This document shows positions 18,076-27,246 of a stretch of 40,371 nucleotides of DNA, piece after piece. The notes beneath the pieces were generated by a model. That model was not told the origin of the DNA, made no database searches, and saw nothing but the letters and a program-made list of their open reading frames with translations. Positions within the stretch are counted from its first letter, which is position 1. Every line of letters starts with the position of its first letter. A program made the position numbers and the translations under genes. The DNA comes from Westiellopsis prolifica IICB1. Its GTDB lineage: Bacteria > Cyanobacteriota > Cyanobacteriia > Cyanobacteriales > Nostocaceae. The stretch lies in the NCBI RefSeq assembly GCF_004323185.1, contig NZ_NAPS01000002.1:854753-895123 (forward strand). Reading direction: 5' to 3'.

Positions 18076-18756
18076 ATGGCAGTTCCAAGCTTAGAGGAAA
18101 TTTCCACTCAATTAGACAGTCCGAATCTGCGCGATCGCATGGTAGCTCTTGCTTCGTTGAAAGATGTACCAGCAGAGGATGCTGTACCTTTAATTAAAAA
18201 AGTGTTGGATGATGAGTCTCTGCAATTGCGCTCAATGGCAATATTTGCCTTGGGGATTAAACCAACTTCAGAATGCTACTCTCTTTTGGTAAAAATTCTG
18301 GAAACAGATCCAGACTATAGTATTCGTGCTGGTGCTGCTGGTGCGCTGGGATATTTGGGTGATGGAAGGGCTTTTGAGCCTCTCTCAAGAGCATTTTATG
18401 AAGATACTGACTGGCTAGTCCGTTTTAGTGCGGCTGTTTCACTAGGTAATCTTAAAGACTCCCGCGCCCGTGAACTCCTTTACCAAGCTTTAGACGGAGA
18501 AGAAATCGTACTACAACAAGCAGCGATCGCCGCACTAGGAGAAATTAAAGATATCGACGCAGTAGATCGGATTTTGCGTTTTGCTCAATCTGATGACTGG
18601 TTGGTGCGACAACGTTTAGCCGAAACTCTCGGTCAACTTCCCACTGTTAAAAGTGTCTCCGCATTAAAGTATCTAGAAAAAGACAGTAATAGAAACGTCG
18701 CTGAATCTGCAAGAATCTCTCTCAAACGATTAGAGGAAGCAGGTTATCAACCTTGA
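18076..18756 (+). CDS. HEAT-repeat protein, NblB-like
   Basis: 226 residues built almost wholly of HEAT/PBS-lyase-type helical repeats of about 31 residues: SLQLRSMAIFALG, YSIRAGAAGALGYLGD, WLVRFSAAVSLGNLKD, IVLQQAAIAALGEIKD, WLVRQRLAETLGQL. The opening MAVPSLEEISTQLDSPNLRD and the overall size resemble NblB, the cyanobacterial protein linked to phycobilisome breakdown under nutrient stress; HEAT proteins of the CpcE/F type are the alternative. The next gene is a bilin lyase, which supports a phycobilisome role. No catalytic motif is expected. Confidence 0.75.
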   Translation: MAVPSLEEISTQLDSPNLRDRMVALASLKDVPAEDAVPLIKKVLDDESLQLRSMAIFALGIKPTSECYSLLVKILETDPDYSIRAGAAGALGYLGDGRAFEPLSRAFYEDTDWLVRFSAAVSLGNLKDSRARELLYQALDGEEIVLQQAAIAALGEIKDIDAVDRILRFAQSDDWLVRQRLAETLGQLPTVKSVSALKYLEKDSNRNVAESARISLKRLEEAGYQP

Positions 18757-18829
18757 TACACAAAATAGCAAATATGTCAATAGAAGGGAGAAAAATTATG
18801 TATATTCTCCCTTGTCCTCCCACACTCCC

Positions 18830-18849
18830 AGACGCGATGAATCGCGTCT
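18830..18849. repeat. Perfect small palindrome AGACGCGAT/ATCGCGTCT
   Basis: 9-bp arms with a 2-nt loop, between the HEAT gene and the bilin lyase. The best-preserved member of the AGACGCG palindrome family in this window. Confidence 0.75.
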
Positions 18850-18948
18850 CTACATTACTCCCCACTCTCCCTTGTCCCCTACATCCCCCTTCCTGCTACC
18901 TTGTAATAAGTGGGATCATCAAGATTTTGACGCAAGGTAATGTGATTC

Positions 18949-19512
18949 ATGAATATTAAAGAGTTTTTTGAGTTAAGTGCTGGTAAATGGTTTTCCCATC
19001 GTACTAGTCATCACTTAGCTTTTAAGCAATCAGAGTCTGGCAAATCAGATATCATTATAGAAATGGTGGCAGTAGATCACCCGGAGGTGATCCAACTGTG
19101 CGAACAAAATGAAATTGACCCCAAACATGCTTCCTGTGGTGCGAGAGTCACTTGGAAAGGCACAATGCAATGGGATGAAGAAGATCACAAAGGTTCCACG
19201 ATATTAGTACCTGTGCCGAATGCAGATAATCCCAATGAAGGCAAGTTATTGCGGGAAATGGGCTATGCTGAAAAAATGCCTGTTGCTGGCAGTTACAAGC
19301 TCGGTGATGATGAGGCGTTGACCTTAATTACAGAATACGAAACAATGTGGTCTGAAGAGCGCCTCTGGTTTGCTAGCCCCAACTTACGGATGCGAGTCGG
19401 TGTCCTGAAGCGCTTCGGTGGCTTCAGTATGGCTTCGTTCACTTCTGAAATTCGCATGGGTGGTGCTGTACCAGAGAAAGAGTCTGAAGCAGCAAATTCA
19501 GCATCAAGTTAG
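18949..19512 (+). CDS. CpcS/CpeS-type phycobiliprotein bilin lyase
   Basis: 187 residues. Cytoplasmic lipocalin-fold lyase of the S/U type that attaches phycocyanobilin to the conserved Cys-82/84 site of phycobiliproteins. Family marks are the start [20 protein letters not shown], then [40 protein letters not shown], and the ending [12 protein letters not shown]. The length fits the single-subunit CpcS-III/CpeS1 group rather than the heterodimeric CpcS/CpcU pair, but subgroup needs a tree. The last ~15 residues (E/A/S-rich) are a flexible tail. It lies 192 bp after the HEAT gene in the same direction. Confidence 0.92.
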   Translation: MNIKEFFELSAGKWFSHRTSHHLAFKQSESGKSDIIIEMVAVDHPEVIQLCEQNEIDPKHASCGARVTWKGTMQWDEEDHKGSTILVPVPNADNPNEGKLLREMGYAEKMPVAGSYKLGDDEALTLITEYETMWSEERLWFASPNLRMRVGVLKRFGGFSMASFTSEIRMGGAVPEKESEAANSASS

Positions 19513-19533
19513 TTGAAGCAATTATCGAACCGC

Positions 19534-19572
19534 AAAGACGCTTAAAGATACAAGCTTTCTTCAGGCGTCTTT
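19534..19572 (+). terminator. Hairpin after the bilin lyase gene
   Basis: AAAGACGC (19534-19541) pairs with GCGTCTTT (19565-19572), 22 bp after the stop. Likely terminator, placed between convergent genes. Confidence 0.6.
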
Positions 19573-19643
19573 ATAAACAGGTTCAAAAATAATCCGGGGA
19601 TTCGCCCATTTAATCAAATATTTGGGTCTGATTGATATGTAAT

Positions 19644-21131
19644 TTATATCTGTAGCCAACTAGCGATCGCCTGCGGTAATGGCAAGATAATCATCACTAA
19701 CAAAGCCATTGCGAACAATCCCCAAACATCACGTTGGTTATCCAGGTCAGTAACGTCATTCAAAGCAGGTTCATCCATTAACGGTATGAACAACAAAATC
19801 AACGCCCATAAGAAAAATCCTGGCTGCACTAAAGATAACAACAACAACAATAGACGAGCAATTTGACCAATTACAATAGCATTTCTTTGTCCAAACATTG
19901 CATGGACAATATGTCCTCCATCTAATTGTCCCACTGGCATTAAATTTAATGCAGTCACTATTAATCCCAAACAAGCAGCGACTGCTACTGGATGTAAATC
20001 AATCGCAGATTGTGGTGTTAATTGACTACCCAAGGCCAGTTTTGACAGCAGTGCTAGTAAAATAGAATATTTAGGATTAAGAGCATCCGGATTTAATACT
20101 CCTGTTTTTTCGTCTGGTAAACTTACAATCGTAGAGTGAGCTAATCCCCAAAATAATAAGGGTAATGTCACTATAAAACCTGCCAAAGGTCCAGCAATGC
20201 TCACATCAAATAAAGCTTTACGGTTAGGTACCGGACTACGCATCTTAATAAATGCACCAAAAGTTCCCAAGAAAAATGGCATGGGAATAAAGTAGGGTGG
20301 AGTTGAACGAATTCTATAGCGTTTCGTTGCCATTAAATAGTGACCAAGTTCGTGAATACCCAAAATCAGCATTAAAGCTAGGGCGTAGGGTAATCCTTGG
20401 AAAATCAAACTAGGATTAGATTGAAACTGGCGGATTGTTAATTCAACACCAGCGATTCCTACTCCAACTTTGGTAGTTGTTAACAAAGTCGCTAAAAATA
20501 ACAAAAATGCCCAAGCAAATTGTTTGAGTTTTTCTTCTTTTGTGGGCGTATTACCTTGGGTAAGTTGAGTATTCGGAATCAGTACAAAGAAGGGTTTAGC
20601 ATTGACACCTTCTTGAAAGAACACCAAAAATCGACCCGCAAATTTTGTTTCTATATTTTCTTTTATCTTTTGGTACGCTTCGTTGGGTTTACTTCTTAAC
20701 TGACCTCGGCAAATTACAGCTTGAGGTCTATATTCTATATTTTGAATGTAATATACAGACCAAGGAAAGCAATCGCGCAGTATTTGTTCTTCGTTGGGCT
20801 GAATCGGACGCACAGAATTTGGTTCTGTAGGAGTTGTCGGGGATTCAGTTTGTGGTGTTTGAGCTTCAGTTGGTTTGTCTGTTTGCGGTTGGCGTCCCGA
20901 CTGAAATAGCACCCAGTATAAAATAGGACATATTACTAATGGCCAGATAATTAGCGCTTGCGGTAGTGGTTGTTTGTCTCCATACATTACCGTCCATCCC
21001 GTCCACAACATTGCTGGAGTCATTAATACTAACCACAATAACCAGACAGGTGTCCGGGTGAGGCGAGCCACACTACGCTGCACCATTAAATAAGTAATTA
21101 GTCCCAGTAGAATTAGAAACCAAACTGTCAT
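19644..21131 (-). CDS. Site-2 protease family membrane metalloprotease
   Basis: 495 residues. Intramembrane zinc protease of the M50 family, of the EGY1-like type found in cyanobacteria and plastids. Two N-terminal membrane segments (about 1-50 and 60-77) are followed by a hydrophilic region (about 80-205). The M50 core follows, with GIHELGHYLMA (His260, Glu261, His264) and the second metal motif NLMPVGQLDGGH (Asp404), then further membrane segments to the end. Zinc and catalytic residues are all present. S2Ps cut membrane-bound regulators such as anti-sigma factors; the substrate here is unknown. It is divergent from the MBL-fold gene. Confidence 0.93.
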   Translation of the reverse strand: MTVWFLILLGLITYLMVQRSVARLTRTPVWLLWLVLMTPAMLWTGWTVMYGDKQPLPQALIIWPLVICPILYWVLFQSGRQPQTDKPTEAQTPQTESPTTPTEPNSVRPIQPNEEQILRDCFPWSVYYIQNIEYRPQAVICRGQLRSKPNEAYQKIKENIETKFAGRFLVFFQEGVNAKPFFVLIPNTQLTQGNTPTKEEKLKQFAWAFLLFLATLLTTTKVGVGIAGVELTIRQFQSNPSLIFQGLPYALALMLILGIHELGHYLMATKRYRIRSTPPYFIPMPFFLGTFGAFIKMRSPVPNRKALFDVSIAGPLAGFIVTLPLLFWGLAHSTIVSLPDEKTGVLNPDALNPKYSILLALLSKLALGSQLTPQSAIDLHPVAVAACLGLIVTALNLMPVGQLDGGHIVHAMFGQRNAIVIGQIARLLLLLLSLVQPGFFLWALILLFIPLMDEPALNDVTDLDNQRDVWGLFAMALLVMIILPLPQAIASWLQI

Positions 21132-21285
21132 GTGATTTTAGTTTATTTTGAAACGTCAGTCCTAACTTGTGGTCAACTGCACCACTATTATTGCCACAAG
21201 ATAGACACTATTCCGCTTTTTGCTTCCGAGAAGTTTTATACTTAAACCGGGTTTGTCAAAACTCCTCAAGGAAATTGTTTTTCTT

Positions 21286-21945
21286 ATGTGTCCCTTGTCT
21301 CAAGAATCAAATCATTTAGCCAAGCCAGCACAAGAAGTTCTCGATACTATTTTCGCATTTCCACCAAATCGGGACACACTGGGGGGAACCGCTTATTTTA
21401 TTGTCAAAAATGAAGGTAACATCCTAATTGATTGTCCAGCTTTTGATCAAACTTACCAGGATTTCATGCGATCGCATGGTGGTGTACGTTGGTTATTTAT
21501 TACCCACAGAGGGGCTATCGGTAAGACAGTAGAATATCAGCAAATCTTCAATTGTGAAGTTTTGATTCAAGAGCAAGAAGCATATCTCTTACCTGAACTA
21601 TCTGTAACTACTTTTAGTCAAGAATTTGTCCTTGATTCCATCACAAAAGTGATTTGGACTTGTGGACATTCTCCCGGCTCGTCTTGCCTTTATTATAGTG
21701 AGTCTGGAGGCGTGCTGTTTTCTGGACGTCACTTACTTCCCAACCTACAAGGCGACCCAGTCCCACAACGAACAGCTAAGACTTTCCACTGGCGTAGACA
21801 AATAAAAAGCATAAAAATGCTTCTAGAACACTTTACTCCAGAAACATTAAAATATATCTGCCCTGGAGCAAATACGGGTTTTCTCAGAGGAAAACGTGTA
21901 ATAGATAATGCATATCAACGTCTAGAGAGCGGGGATAGGGAATAG
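21286..21945 (+). CDS. Metallo-beta-lactamase-fold protein with degraded metal site
   Basis: 219 residues from ATG 21286 (AAGGA at 21268-21272). The frame is open to a TTG at 21220, but the extra 22 residues look non-conserved. The fold is recognisable: NILIDCPAFDQ, then VRWLFITHRGAIGK, VIWTCGHSPGSS and GGVLFSGRHL. The usual HxHxDH motif is reduced to His74 with Gly76, Ile78 and Gly79 in the other positions. His128 is kept, and the bridging Asp of FSGD is Arg148. Binuclear zinc hydrolase activity is therefore unlikely in the usual form. A binding, redox or structural role is possible. The last codons (ESGDRE) are encoded by the G-rich repeat that runs on past the stop. Confidence 0.78.
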   Translation: MCPLSQESNHLAKPAQEVLDTIFAFPPNRDTLGGTAYFIVKNEGNILIDCPAFDQTYQDFMRSHGGVRWLFITHRGAIGKTVEYQQIFNCEVLIQEQEAYLLPELSVTTFSQEFVLDSITKVIWTCGHSPGSSCLYYSESGGVLFSGRHLLPNLQGDPVPQRTAKTFHWRRQIKSIKMLLEHFTPETLKYICPGANTGFLRGKRVIDNAYQRLESGDRE

Positions 21946-22069
21946 GGGATCGGGGATCGGGGATCGGGGATCGGGGATCGGGAAGACAAGGAAGACAAGG
22001 AAGACAAGGGGGACAAGGGAGACAATAAACACCAATCCCTGATCCCTGATCCCCGATCCCCGATCCCCA
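21931..22069. repeat. Composite G-rich/C-rich repeat, second copy
   Basis: A G-arm of GGGGATC units (21931-21982), then GAAGACAAG/GGGGACAAG nonamers (about 21983-22022), then a C-arm of CCTGATC/CCCCGATC units (about 22033-22069). Same order as at 17770-18000. It begins inside the last codons of the MBL-fold gene and ends at the ctpA stop, so it fills the whole convergent gap. Confidence 0.85.
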
Positions 22070-22070
22070 A

Positions 22071-23330
22071 TTAAGCCGCTCCACCTGCAATGACTGAATG
22101 TTCTGTTAGCACTTTTATTGCTGCTTGATATTGCTGATCTGCTTCGGTCGCAATTTGTTCGCGGGTAATTGGTGCAGAGGAAATTATCTTGTCTGGTTTT
22201 ATACCTAACTTATTAATATCTTTATGGTTTGGGGTTTCGTACTTGGCAATTGTCACTGCTAAACCAGAACCATCTGATAATTCAAACAAGGATTGGATTA
22301 AGCCTTTACCAAAAGTAGTTTCCCCTACAAGTGTTGCGCGATCGTTATCTTGCAATGCACCAGCGAGAATTTCACTAGCACTAGCTGTTCCTTCATTGAC
22401 CAGAACAACTAACGGATCGTCTGTGAGTGCTGGGCCAAATGATTCAAAGCTACCTTGAATTCCTTGACGATTGGCTGTGTAAACTATGGTGCCAGAGTTT
22501 AACCACAGACGCGCAACTTCAATTCCTGCTTGTAGCAAGCCGCCCGGATTATTTCGCAAATCTAAAATATATGCGGATGCACCTTTTTTTTCTAAACTGT
22601 TAATGGCGTGTGCCAACTCCATAGCAGCATTGGCGTTAAATTGAGTGAGGCGAATATATCCAAAGGGCTGTCCAGAGGGAGTATTCTGTAACTCTGCGAC
22701 TACAGGATTAAGGGAAATGCGATCGCGCATCACTCGAAACTCTTTTTGTCCTTCTCTATCCCGTTCGATAAGCAAGGTGACGAAACTGCCAATTGGACCA
22801 CGCATTCTAGCAGCTGCTTCATCGAGGGTAAGATTTTGTGTCACCATCCCTTCTATTTTAATGATGCGATCGCGTGACCGGATTCCGGCTTTTTCTGCTG
22901 GTGAGCCTGCAAGGGGAGTCACGACTTCTAAACCACCTGTCTGTTGATTCAGAGCGATTTGCAAGCCAACCCCAGTCAATTCTCCAGAAGTATTTACCTG
23001 TAAACTACGGTATTGCTCTGGATCTAAAAAACGGGTAAAGGGGTCATCAAGGCTTTTGAGCATTTTCTGAATTGCTGTGTAGGCTGATTTTTGATCTGAC
23101 ACAGATGTAGAAAGAATTTTTTGCCTGACAGCTGCCCAATTTTGATGATTAAACGTGTCGTCTAAATAAGTACGGTTAACAATTCGCCATACTTCTGATA
23201 TCAGCCTTTGTTCCTGAGTTAAAGCCATTGCTGGTTGACAAAAATTGCAAAATCCTAGCCAAAACGCCACGAACAGTGATAATCCAACCCGAAAAACCTG
23301 TTTATGCATTGACCCCATGTTTAATCCCAT
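22071..23330 (-). CDS. ctpA: Carboxyl-terminal processing protease CtpA (D1 maturation)
   Basis: 419 residues from the outermost ATG; an ATG at 23309 (MHKQVFRVG) is an equally plausible start. Lumenal serine protease that removes the C-terminal extension of the D1 precursor so that the Mn cluster can assemble. A signal peptide (about 11-36, ending P-A-M-A) is followed by a helical N-domain with TYLDDTFNHQNW, a PDZ domain (about 108-190; GELTGVGLQI, AGSPAEKAGIRSRDRI), and the catalytic S41 domain. The Ser-Lys dyad is Ser317 in NEGTASASE and Lys342 in TFGKGLIQS, 25 residues apart as in E. coli Tsp. It closely follows the Synechocystis CtpA pattern. It is divergent from petB-petD. Confidence 0.95.
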   Translation of the reverse strand: MGLNMGSMHKQVFRVGLSLFVAFWLGFCNFCQPAMALTQEQRLISEVWRIVNRTYLDDTFNHQNWAAVRQKILSTSVSDQKSAYTAIQKMLKSLDDPFTRFLDPEQYRSLQVNTSGELTGVGLQIALNQQTGGLEVVTPLAGSPAEKAGIRSRDRIIKIEGMVTQNLTLDEAAARMRGPIGSFVTLLIERDREGQKEFRVMRDRISLNPVVAELQNTPSGQPFGYIRLTQFNANAAMELAHAINSLEKKGASAYILDLRNNPGGLLQAGIEVARLWLNSGTIVYTANRQGIQGSFESFGPALTDDPLVVLVNEGTASASEILAGALQDNDRATLVGETTFGKGLIQSLFELSDGSGLAVTIAKYETPNHKDINKLGIKPDKIISSAPITREQIATEADQQYQAAIKVLTEHSVIAGGAA

Positions 23331-24108
23331 TTTCTAGCCAAAATTGTCTAGCTTGATGCAGTTACCTTAATTTAGACTTCTGATCACAAGTCAGTCAATC
23401 ACGGGAAAATTCCTCTAATTTAACATAAAAATAGAACTCCTCGTACATCCCCAAACGTTCAACCTTTACCTTTTACCCCTTACCAACAATTACAAAAATT
23501 ACTTTTGTAATTGATATATGAAATCTATCTCTCGACTATGTTACTTTTTTTATAGAAGTGGTGGATTTTGAAATCAAGAGGTTTAATCTCCTGATTCGTG
23601 CAAAACCCCCTCCACAAACGATAAAATCTACTTTGTGACCAATATTTTTTGATTGGGTGCAAAGAGAACGCAATATATTCTATCTTTGCAGAGTGTTAAG
23701 TTTTTTTAAATTATTAACACTCGTGAGGCTCAACAAAAAACGAGCTTATCCTCTGTTTGCGGGGACTAAAGATAGGGGATAAGGGGTCAGGGAGCGGGAA
23801 TTGGGCATTGGGGAGCCAGTGCGCCCTTGGAGGTTCCACGCCACGTGCTTTATGCCGGGAAACCCGTCCACCGCAGTGGCTCCTCCGTTGTAGCACCTGG
23901 CGTCATTGGGCATGAATCAGTTAACAGTTAACAGTTAACAGTGAGCAGTTTAATTTGATAACTGATAACTGATAAGTTGTCTCCCCTTGTCCCTCTTCAG
24001 TTGTCTCCACTCCCCGATCACCTATCCCCAATCCTCGCTCCCAATCACCAATCCCCGGTAAGTCGGAGATTTATCAACCGCGATCGATTTCTAGGAATTT
24101 GAGATTGT
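23331..24108. other. ctpA-petB divergent control region with repeats
   Basis: 778 bases. The left half (to about 23700) is AT-rich and should hold the ctpA promoter. From about 23770 there is a G-rich fragment (GGGGATAAGGGG), then a block about 100 bp long, higher in GC, holding GCCGGGAAACCCG with its small hairpin and a CCACTGCGG-like part. Heptamers TTAACAG follow (about 23920-23942). Then comes AACTGATAACTGATAAGTTG, which also occurs at 122-137 beside the 21-bp repeat. C-rich CCCCGAT/CCCCAAT units end at about 24057. The petB start is preceded by about 50 bp of unique DNA. No ORF of substance. Confidence 0.6.
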
Positions 24109-24756
24109 ATGGCCAACGTTTATGACTGGTTCGAGGAGCGCTTGGAGATTCAAGCGATCGCAGAAGACGTCACCAGCAAGTACGTCCCTCCCCACGTCAA
24201 CATCTTCTACTGCCTGGGTGGAATTACCCTCACTTGCTTTTTAATCCAGTTTGCCACTGGATTTGCCATGACCTTCTACTACAAGCCAACTGTCACGGAA
24301 GCTTATGCCTCTGTGCAGCACATCATGAATGATGTCAGCTTTGGTTGGTTAATTCGCTCCGTCCACAAGTGGTCTGCCAGCATGATGGTGCTGATGATGG
24401 TTCTGCACGTATTCCGGGTTTACCTGACTGGCGGTTTTAAAAAGCCCCGCGAGTTAACCTGGGTAAGTGGAGTCATCCTAGCAGTAATCACCGTTTCTTT
24501 CGGAGTAACTGGCTATTCTCTGCCTTGGGACCAAGTAGGCTACTGGGCTGTGAAAATCGTTAGCGGCGTACCAGAAGCCATTCCTGTAGTTGGCACATTA
24601 ATTTCTGAACTGCTGCGTGGTGGTTCCAGCGTTGGACAAGGAACACTCACTCGTTACTACAGCGCCCACACCTTTGTGTTACCTTGGCTAATTGCCGTCT
24701 TCATGCTGTTCCACTTCTTGATGATTCGCAAGCAAGGAATTTCCGGCCCATTGTAA
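24109..24756 (+). CDS. petB: Cytochrome b6
   Basis: Core subunit of the cytochrome b6f complex in the thylakoid membrane. 215 residues, the standard length. Four membrane helices carry the heme ligands His86 and His100 ([18 protein letters not shown]) with His187 and His202 ([23 protein letters not shown]). Cys35 (NIFYCLGG), which binds the extra heme c(n), is present. All of these sit at the known residue numbers. It is followed by petD in the same direction after 269 bp. Confidence 0.99.
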   Translation: MANVYDWFEERLEIQAIAEDVTSKYVPPHVNIFYCLGGITLTCFLIQFATGFAMTFYYKPTVTEAYASVQHIMNDVSFGWLIRSVHKWSASMMVLMMVLHVFRVYLTGGFKKPRELTWVSGVILAVITVSFGVTGYSLPWDQVGYWAVKIVSGVPEAIPVVGTLISELLRGGSSVGQGTLTRYYSAHTFVLPWLIAVFMLFHFLMIRKQGISGPL

Positions 24757-25025
24757 TTGAGATGAGGTGAGGCATTTTTTGTGGCATTGAGCCCACCAGC
24801 CACAGAGCCTAAAAGCATAAATGCTTCTCCCAAAGAGTGATCAGGCACTGACTTTTAGTTTCCAGATTTAGCTGTTCGTTTTAAACTGAATAAAAAATAA
24901 CAAAGTTATTGACAAATAGAAGACAAAAAAACAAACAGTCACATCTTAAGCTGAAAGCTAGTGCCTGAAGCTCGAGGCTTAAACAAACGCTTTAACTCGA
25001 CGTCAGCAGGAGAACACATTAAAAA
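24757..25025. other. petB-petD spacer
   Basis: 269 AT-rich bases. TGTGGCATTGAG and CAGCCACA make a weak hairpin just after petB, and GCATAAATGC is a small palindrome. CAGGAGAACAC before 25026 supplies the petD ribosome-binding site. Whether the genes share a transcript cannot be told. Confidence 0.5.
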
Positions 25026-25508
25026 ATGGCAACAGTAAAGAAACCAGATCTAAGCGATCCAGCTTTAAGAGCCAAACTGGCAAAAGGAATGGGTCATAAC
25101 TATTATGGCGAACCCGCTTGGCCCAATGACCTACTCTACGTCTTTCCAGTTGTAATTATGGGAAGTTTCGCTTGCATTGTGGCCCTAGCTGTACTAGATC
25201 CGGCGTTGGTCGGAGAACCAGCAAATCCCTTTGCAACACCACTAGAAATTTTACCAGAGTGGTACTTGTATCCTGTATTCCAAATTTTGCGCTCAGTTCC
25301 CAACAAACTCTTGGGAGTATTACTTATGAGCGCTGTACCCGTGGGTCTGATTCTTGTTCCCTTTCTTGAGAACGTCAACAAGTTTCAAAATCCCTTCCGC
25401 CGTCCTGTAGCAACAGCAGTTTTTCTTTTCGGTACTCTAGTTACCGTCTACTTGGGTCTTGGTGCTACCTTCCCATTGGATAAATCTTTGACTTTGGGAT
25501 TGTTCTAA
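25026..25508 (+). CDS. petD: Cytochrome b6f subunit IV
   Basis: 160 residues, standard length. Three membrane helices. The quinol-oxidation-site motif PEWY is at residues 77-80 within [17 protein letters not shown], and [13 protein letters not shown] precedes the last helix. It pairs with PetB as the split counterpart of mitochondrial cytochrome b. A ribosome-binding site (CAGGAG) lies 11 bases upstream. A strong terminator hairpin follows the stop. Confidence 0.98.
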   Translation: MATVKKPDLSDPALRAKLAKGMGHNYYGEPAWPNDLLYVFPVVIMGSFACIVALAVLDPALVGEPANPFATPLEILPEWYLYPVFQILRSVPNKLLGVLLMSAVPVGLILVPFLENVNKFQNPFRRPVATAVFLFGTLVTVYLGLGATFPLDKSLTLGLF

Positions 25509-25533
25509 ACACACGTCACCAAAAGCCTATTTG

Positions 25534-25591
25534 ACGCCTGTAGAGTTCTCAAAAAGTGCAAGTGTACTTTATTTGAGAACTCTACAGGCGT
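25534..25591 (+). terminator. Strong terminator hairpin after petD
   Basis: ACGCCTGTAGAGTTCTCAAA pairs perfectly with its complement TTTGAGAACTCTACAGGCGT, and the stem continues inside through AAGTGC/GTACTT with a small loop. Over 20 bp of stem, followed by TTAATTTTAATAATT. It lies 25 bp after the petD stop. Confidence 0.9.
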
Positions 25592-25930
25592 TAATTTTAA
25601 TAATTGAGTTTTTGTGACGCCGACTTATTTGTATAAAATAACTGAATATAATTGACACTCTCTTTCTCTGAAGCCACGCTCGATTCTTTAAGAAGGCACT
25701 CACAAGAAAACTTGTTGTGATTGATAGGCAAGGGTTTCAACTTATATCTTGTTACTAGGTCTAAATAATATCATGGTAAAACCTGCCCTTATAGTATTTA
25801 GTAGTTGGTGAGTACTGCAAACAAGACATAATAACCAATTTTGTTGGTGATTGGCGGTTCTTTCCAACAACAAACAACAAAACATGTTTATGCTGATCTA
25901 CTTACAAACATTTTTCACCCATACACCAAC
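25592..25930. other. Spacer before the anti-sigma-type gene
   Basis: 339 AT-rich bases with a short simple repeat (CAACAAACAAC at about 25865-25877). No gene or strong structure seen. The frame of the next gene is open back to a TTG at 25841, but that part does not look conserved. Confidence 0.45.
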
Positions 25931-26386
25931 ATGTCAAGGTCAATGTTTAGCATAGTGCAGCAAGACCATCTGACTGTGAAAAGCGAACTCAAGCTTCTAA
26001 ACCGAGTGCAACAGTGGTTTGAGCAATTCTGTCTACAACATTTATCTAAACTTGATTGGTCAGAAGGTCAACTTTATCGCCTGAACCTGGCGTTAGCAGA
26101 AGGTTTTACTAATGCTGTTCGCCATGCTCATCATACTCTTCCCCCGGAAACAGCAATTGATATAGATGTATCTCTATGGATGGATCGACTAGAAATTAGA
26201 ATTTGGGATTATGGTAAACCTTTTAATCCGGATGCGATCGCCGAACCAGAACCAGGTACTCTACAAGTTGGTGGGTATGGATGGTTTCTGCTGCGACGTC
26301 TGGTTGATCATGTCGTCTACGAACGTAGTGCAGATGGGAGAAATTGTTTGCTGATCGTCAAGTATGGTTTACAAACACAGCATTGA
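25931..26386 (+). CDS. RsbW-like anti-sigma regulatory ATPase (HATPase_c)
   Basis: 151 residues from ATG 25931; ATG 25943 is another candidate. Cytoplasmic GHKL-fold serine kinase/ATP-binding protein like RsbW/SpoIIAB. The N-box is LALAEGFTNAVRHAH with Glu and Asn in place, the G1 box is IWDYGKPFNP, and the G2 region is QVGGYGWFLLRRLVD. The family normally binds a sigma factor or a STAS anti-anti-sigma protein and phosphorylates the latter. Neither partner is adjacent. The gene lies alone between the petBD terminator and the conserved unknown at 26502. Confidence 0.85.
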   Translation: MSRSMFSIVQQDHLTVKSELKLLNRVQQWFEQFCLQHLSKLDWSEGQLYRLNLALAEGFTNAVRHAHHTLPPETAIDIDVSLWMDRLEIRIWDYGKPFNPDAIAEPEPGTLQVGGYGWFLLRRLVDHVVYERSADGRNCLLIVKYGLQTQH

Positions 26387-26501
26387 CCAAATTCTCCTCC
26401 TTGTCTTTTTTGTCCTCCTTCTCCCCTTCTATTTCCAATTCCCCAACACTCAATTAATACCAAAGCTGCGCTAGTCTAGAGGGTGGATCAAAAAAAACAC
26501 T

Positions 26502-27077
26502 ATGACACCTTTAGAAATTGCAGCGACGCTGACAGAACTATTTGGGGAAGCAGATGTTAAGGCGATCGCATCCGATTCTTGGCAAGTAGAAACTTCTACC
26601 TTTCGTCTACTGGTACTGCTTTGCGACGATCAAAGCTGGTTGCGAATTATGATACCAATCGTACCAGCACAACAAGCTCAACCTTTTTTTGAACAGTTTT
26701 TAGAAGCAAACTTTGATGATACTCAACAAGTACACTATGCCTTACAGCAAGGTGTAATTTGGGGTGTATTTCAACATAACTGCAACAGTCTAGTTGTAGA
26801 AGATTTTCGAGATGCGATCGCTAGACTCGTTGCTTTATACACAGCAGGTTTAGATGATGTCTTTAATCGACTAGTAGAAAGCCGCATCCGCCAGGTAATT
26901 ATAGCAGCAAAACTACAAGGGCAATCCCTCCAATCCACAATGCAAAATCTGGAACGCTTCTACGCCGAAGGATTAATGGGAGATGAAAACCAAACTCCAC
27001 AAGGAAGAGAAGAAACTTTAGCTGCTTGGCGACGCCAATTAGAACGACTTTGGCCAGAAATAGATGTGAATAGCTGA
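26502..27077 (+). CDS. Conserved-looking protein of unknown function
   Basis: 191 residues, soluble, no signal or membrane segment. The N-terminal two thirds (about 1-115) read like an alpha/beta domain of the YbjN/type III chaperone-like kind: helix TPLEIAATLTELFGE, strands WQVETSTFRLLVLLCDDQSWLRIMIPI in part, then PFFEQFLEANFDD. The C-terminal third (about 115-191) is helical and charged with RQVIIAAKLQGQSLQSTMQN and a Trp/Arg-rich end. I do not recognise the family with confidence. It could be a chaperone or adaptor. Confidence 0.7.
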   Translation: MTPLEIAATLTELFGEADVKAIASDSWQVETSTFRLLVLLCDDQSWLRIMIPIVPAQQAQPFFEQFLEANFDDTQQVHYALQQGVIWGVFQHNCNSLVVEDFRDAIARLVALYTAGLDDVFNRLVESRIRQVIIAAKLQGQSLQSTMQNLERFYAEGLMGDENQTPQGREETLAAWRRQLERLWPEIDVNS

Positions 27078-27246
27078 TGCTAGACCACTACAAGCAAAAA
27101 ACTGCTGATTTATCGCTAAAAGCCACTCTTGTTCCAAGGGTTAAATTACTTGTTTTTAAGCTTGGTGATCACCTTGCTATGTCAGTTCTCAAGTTGGCTT
27201 TTTTATTACTTTTTCACTAAACCCTATTTAGTTGGAACTATCCCTA

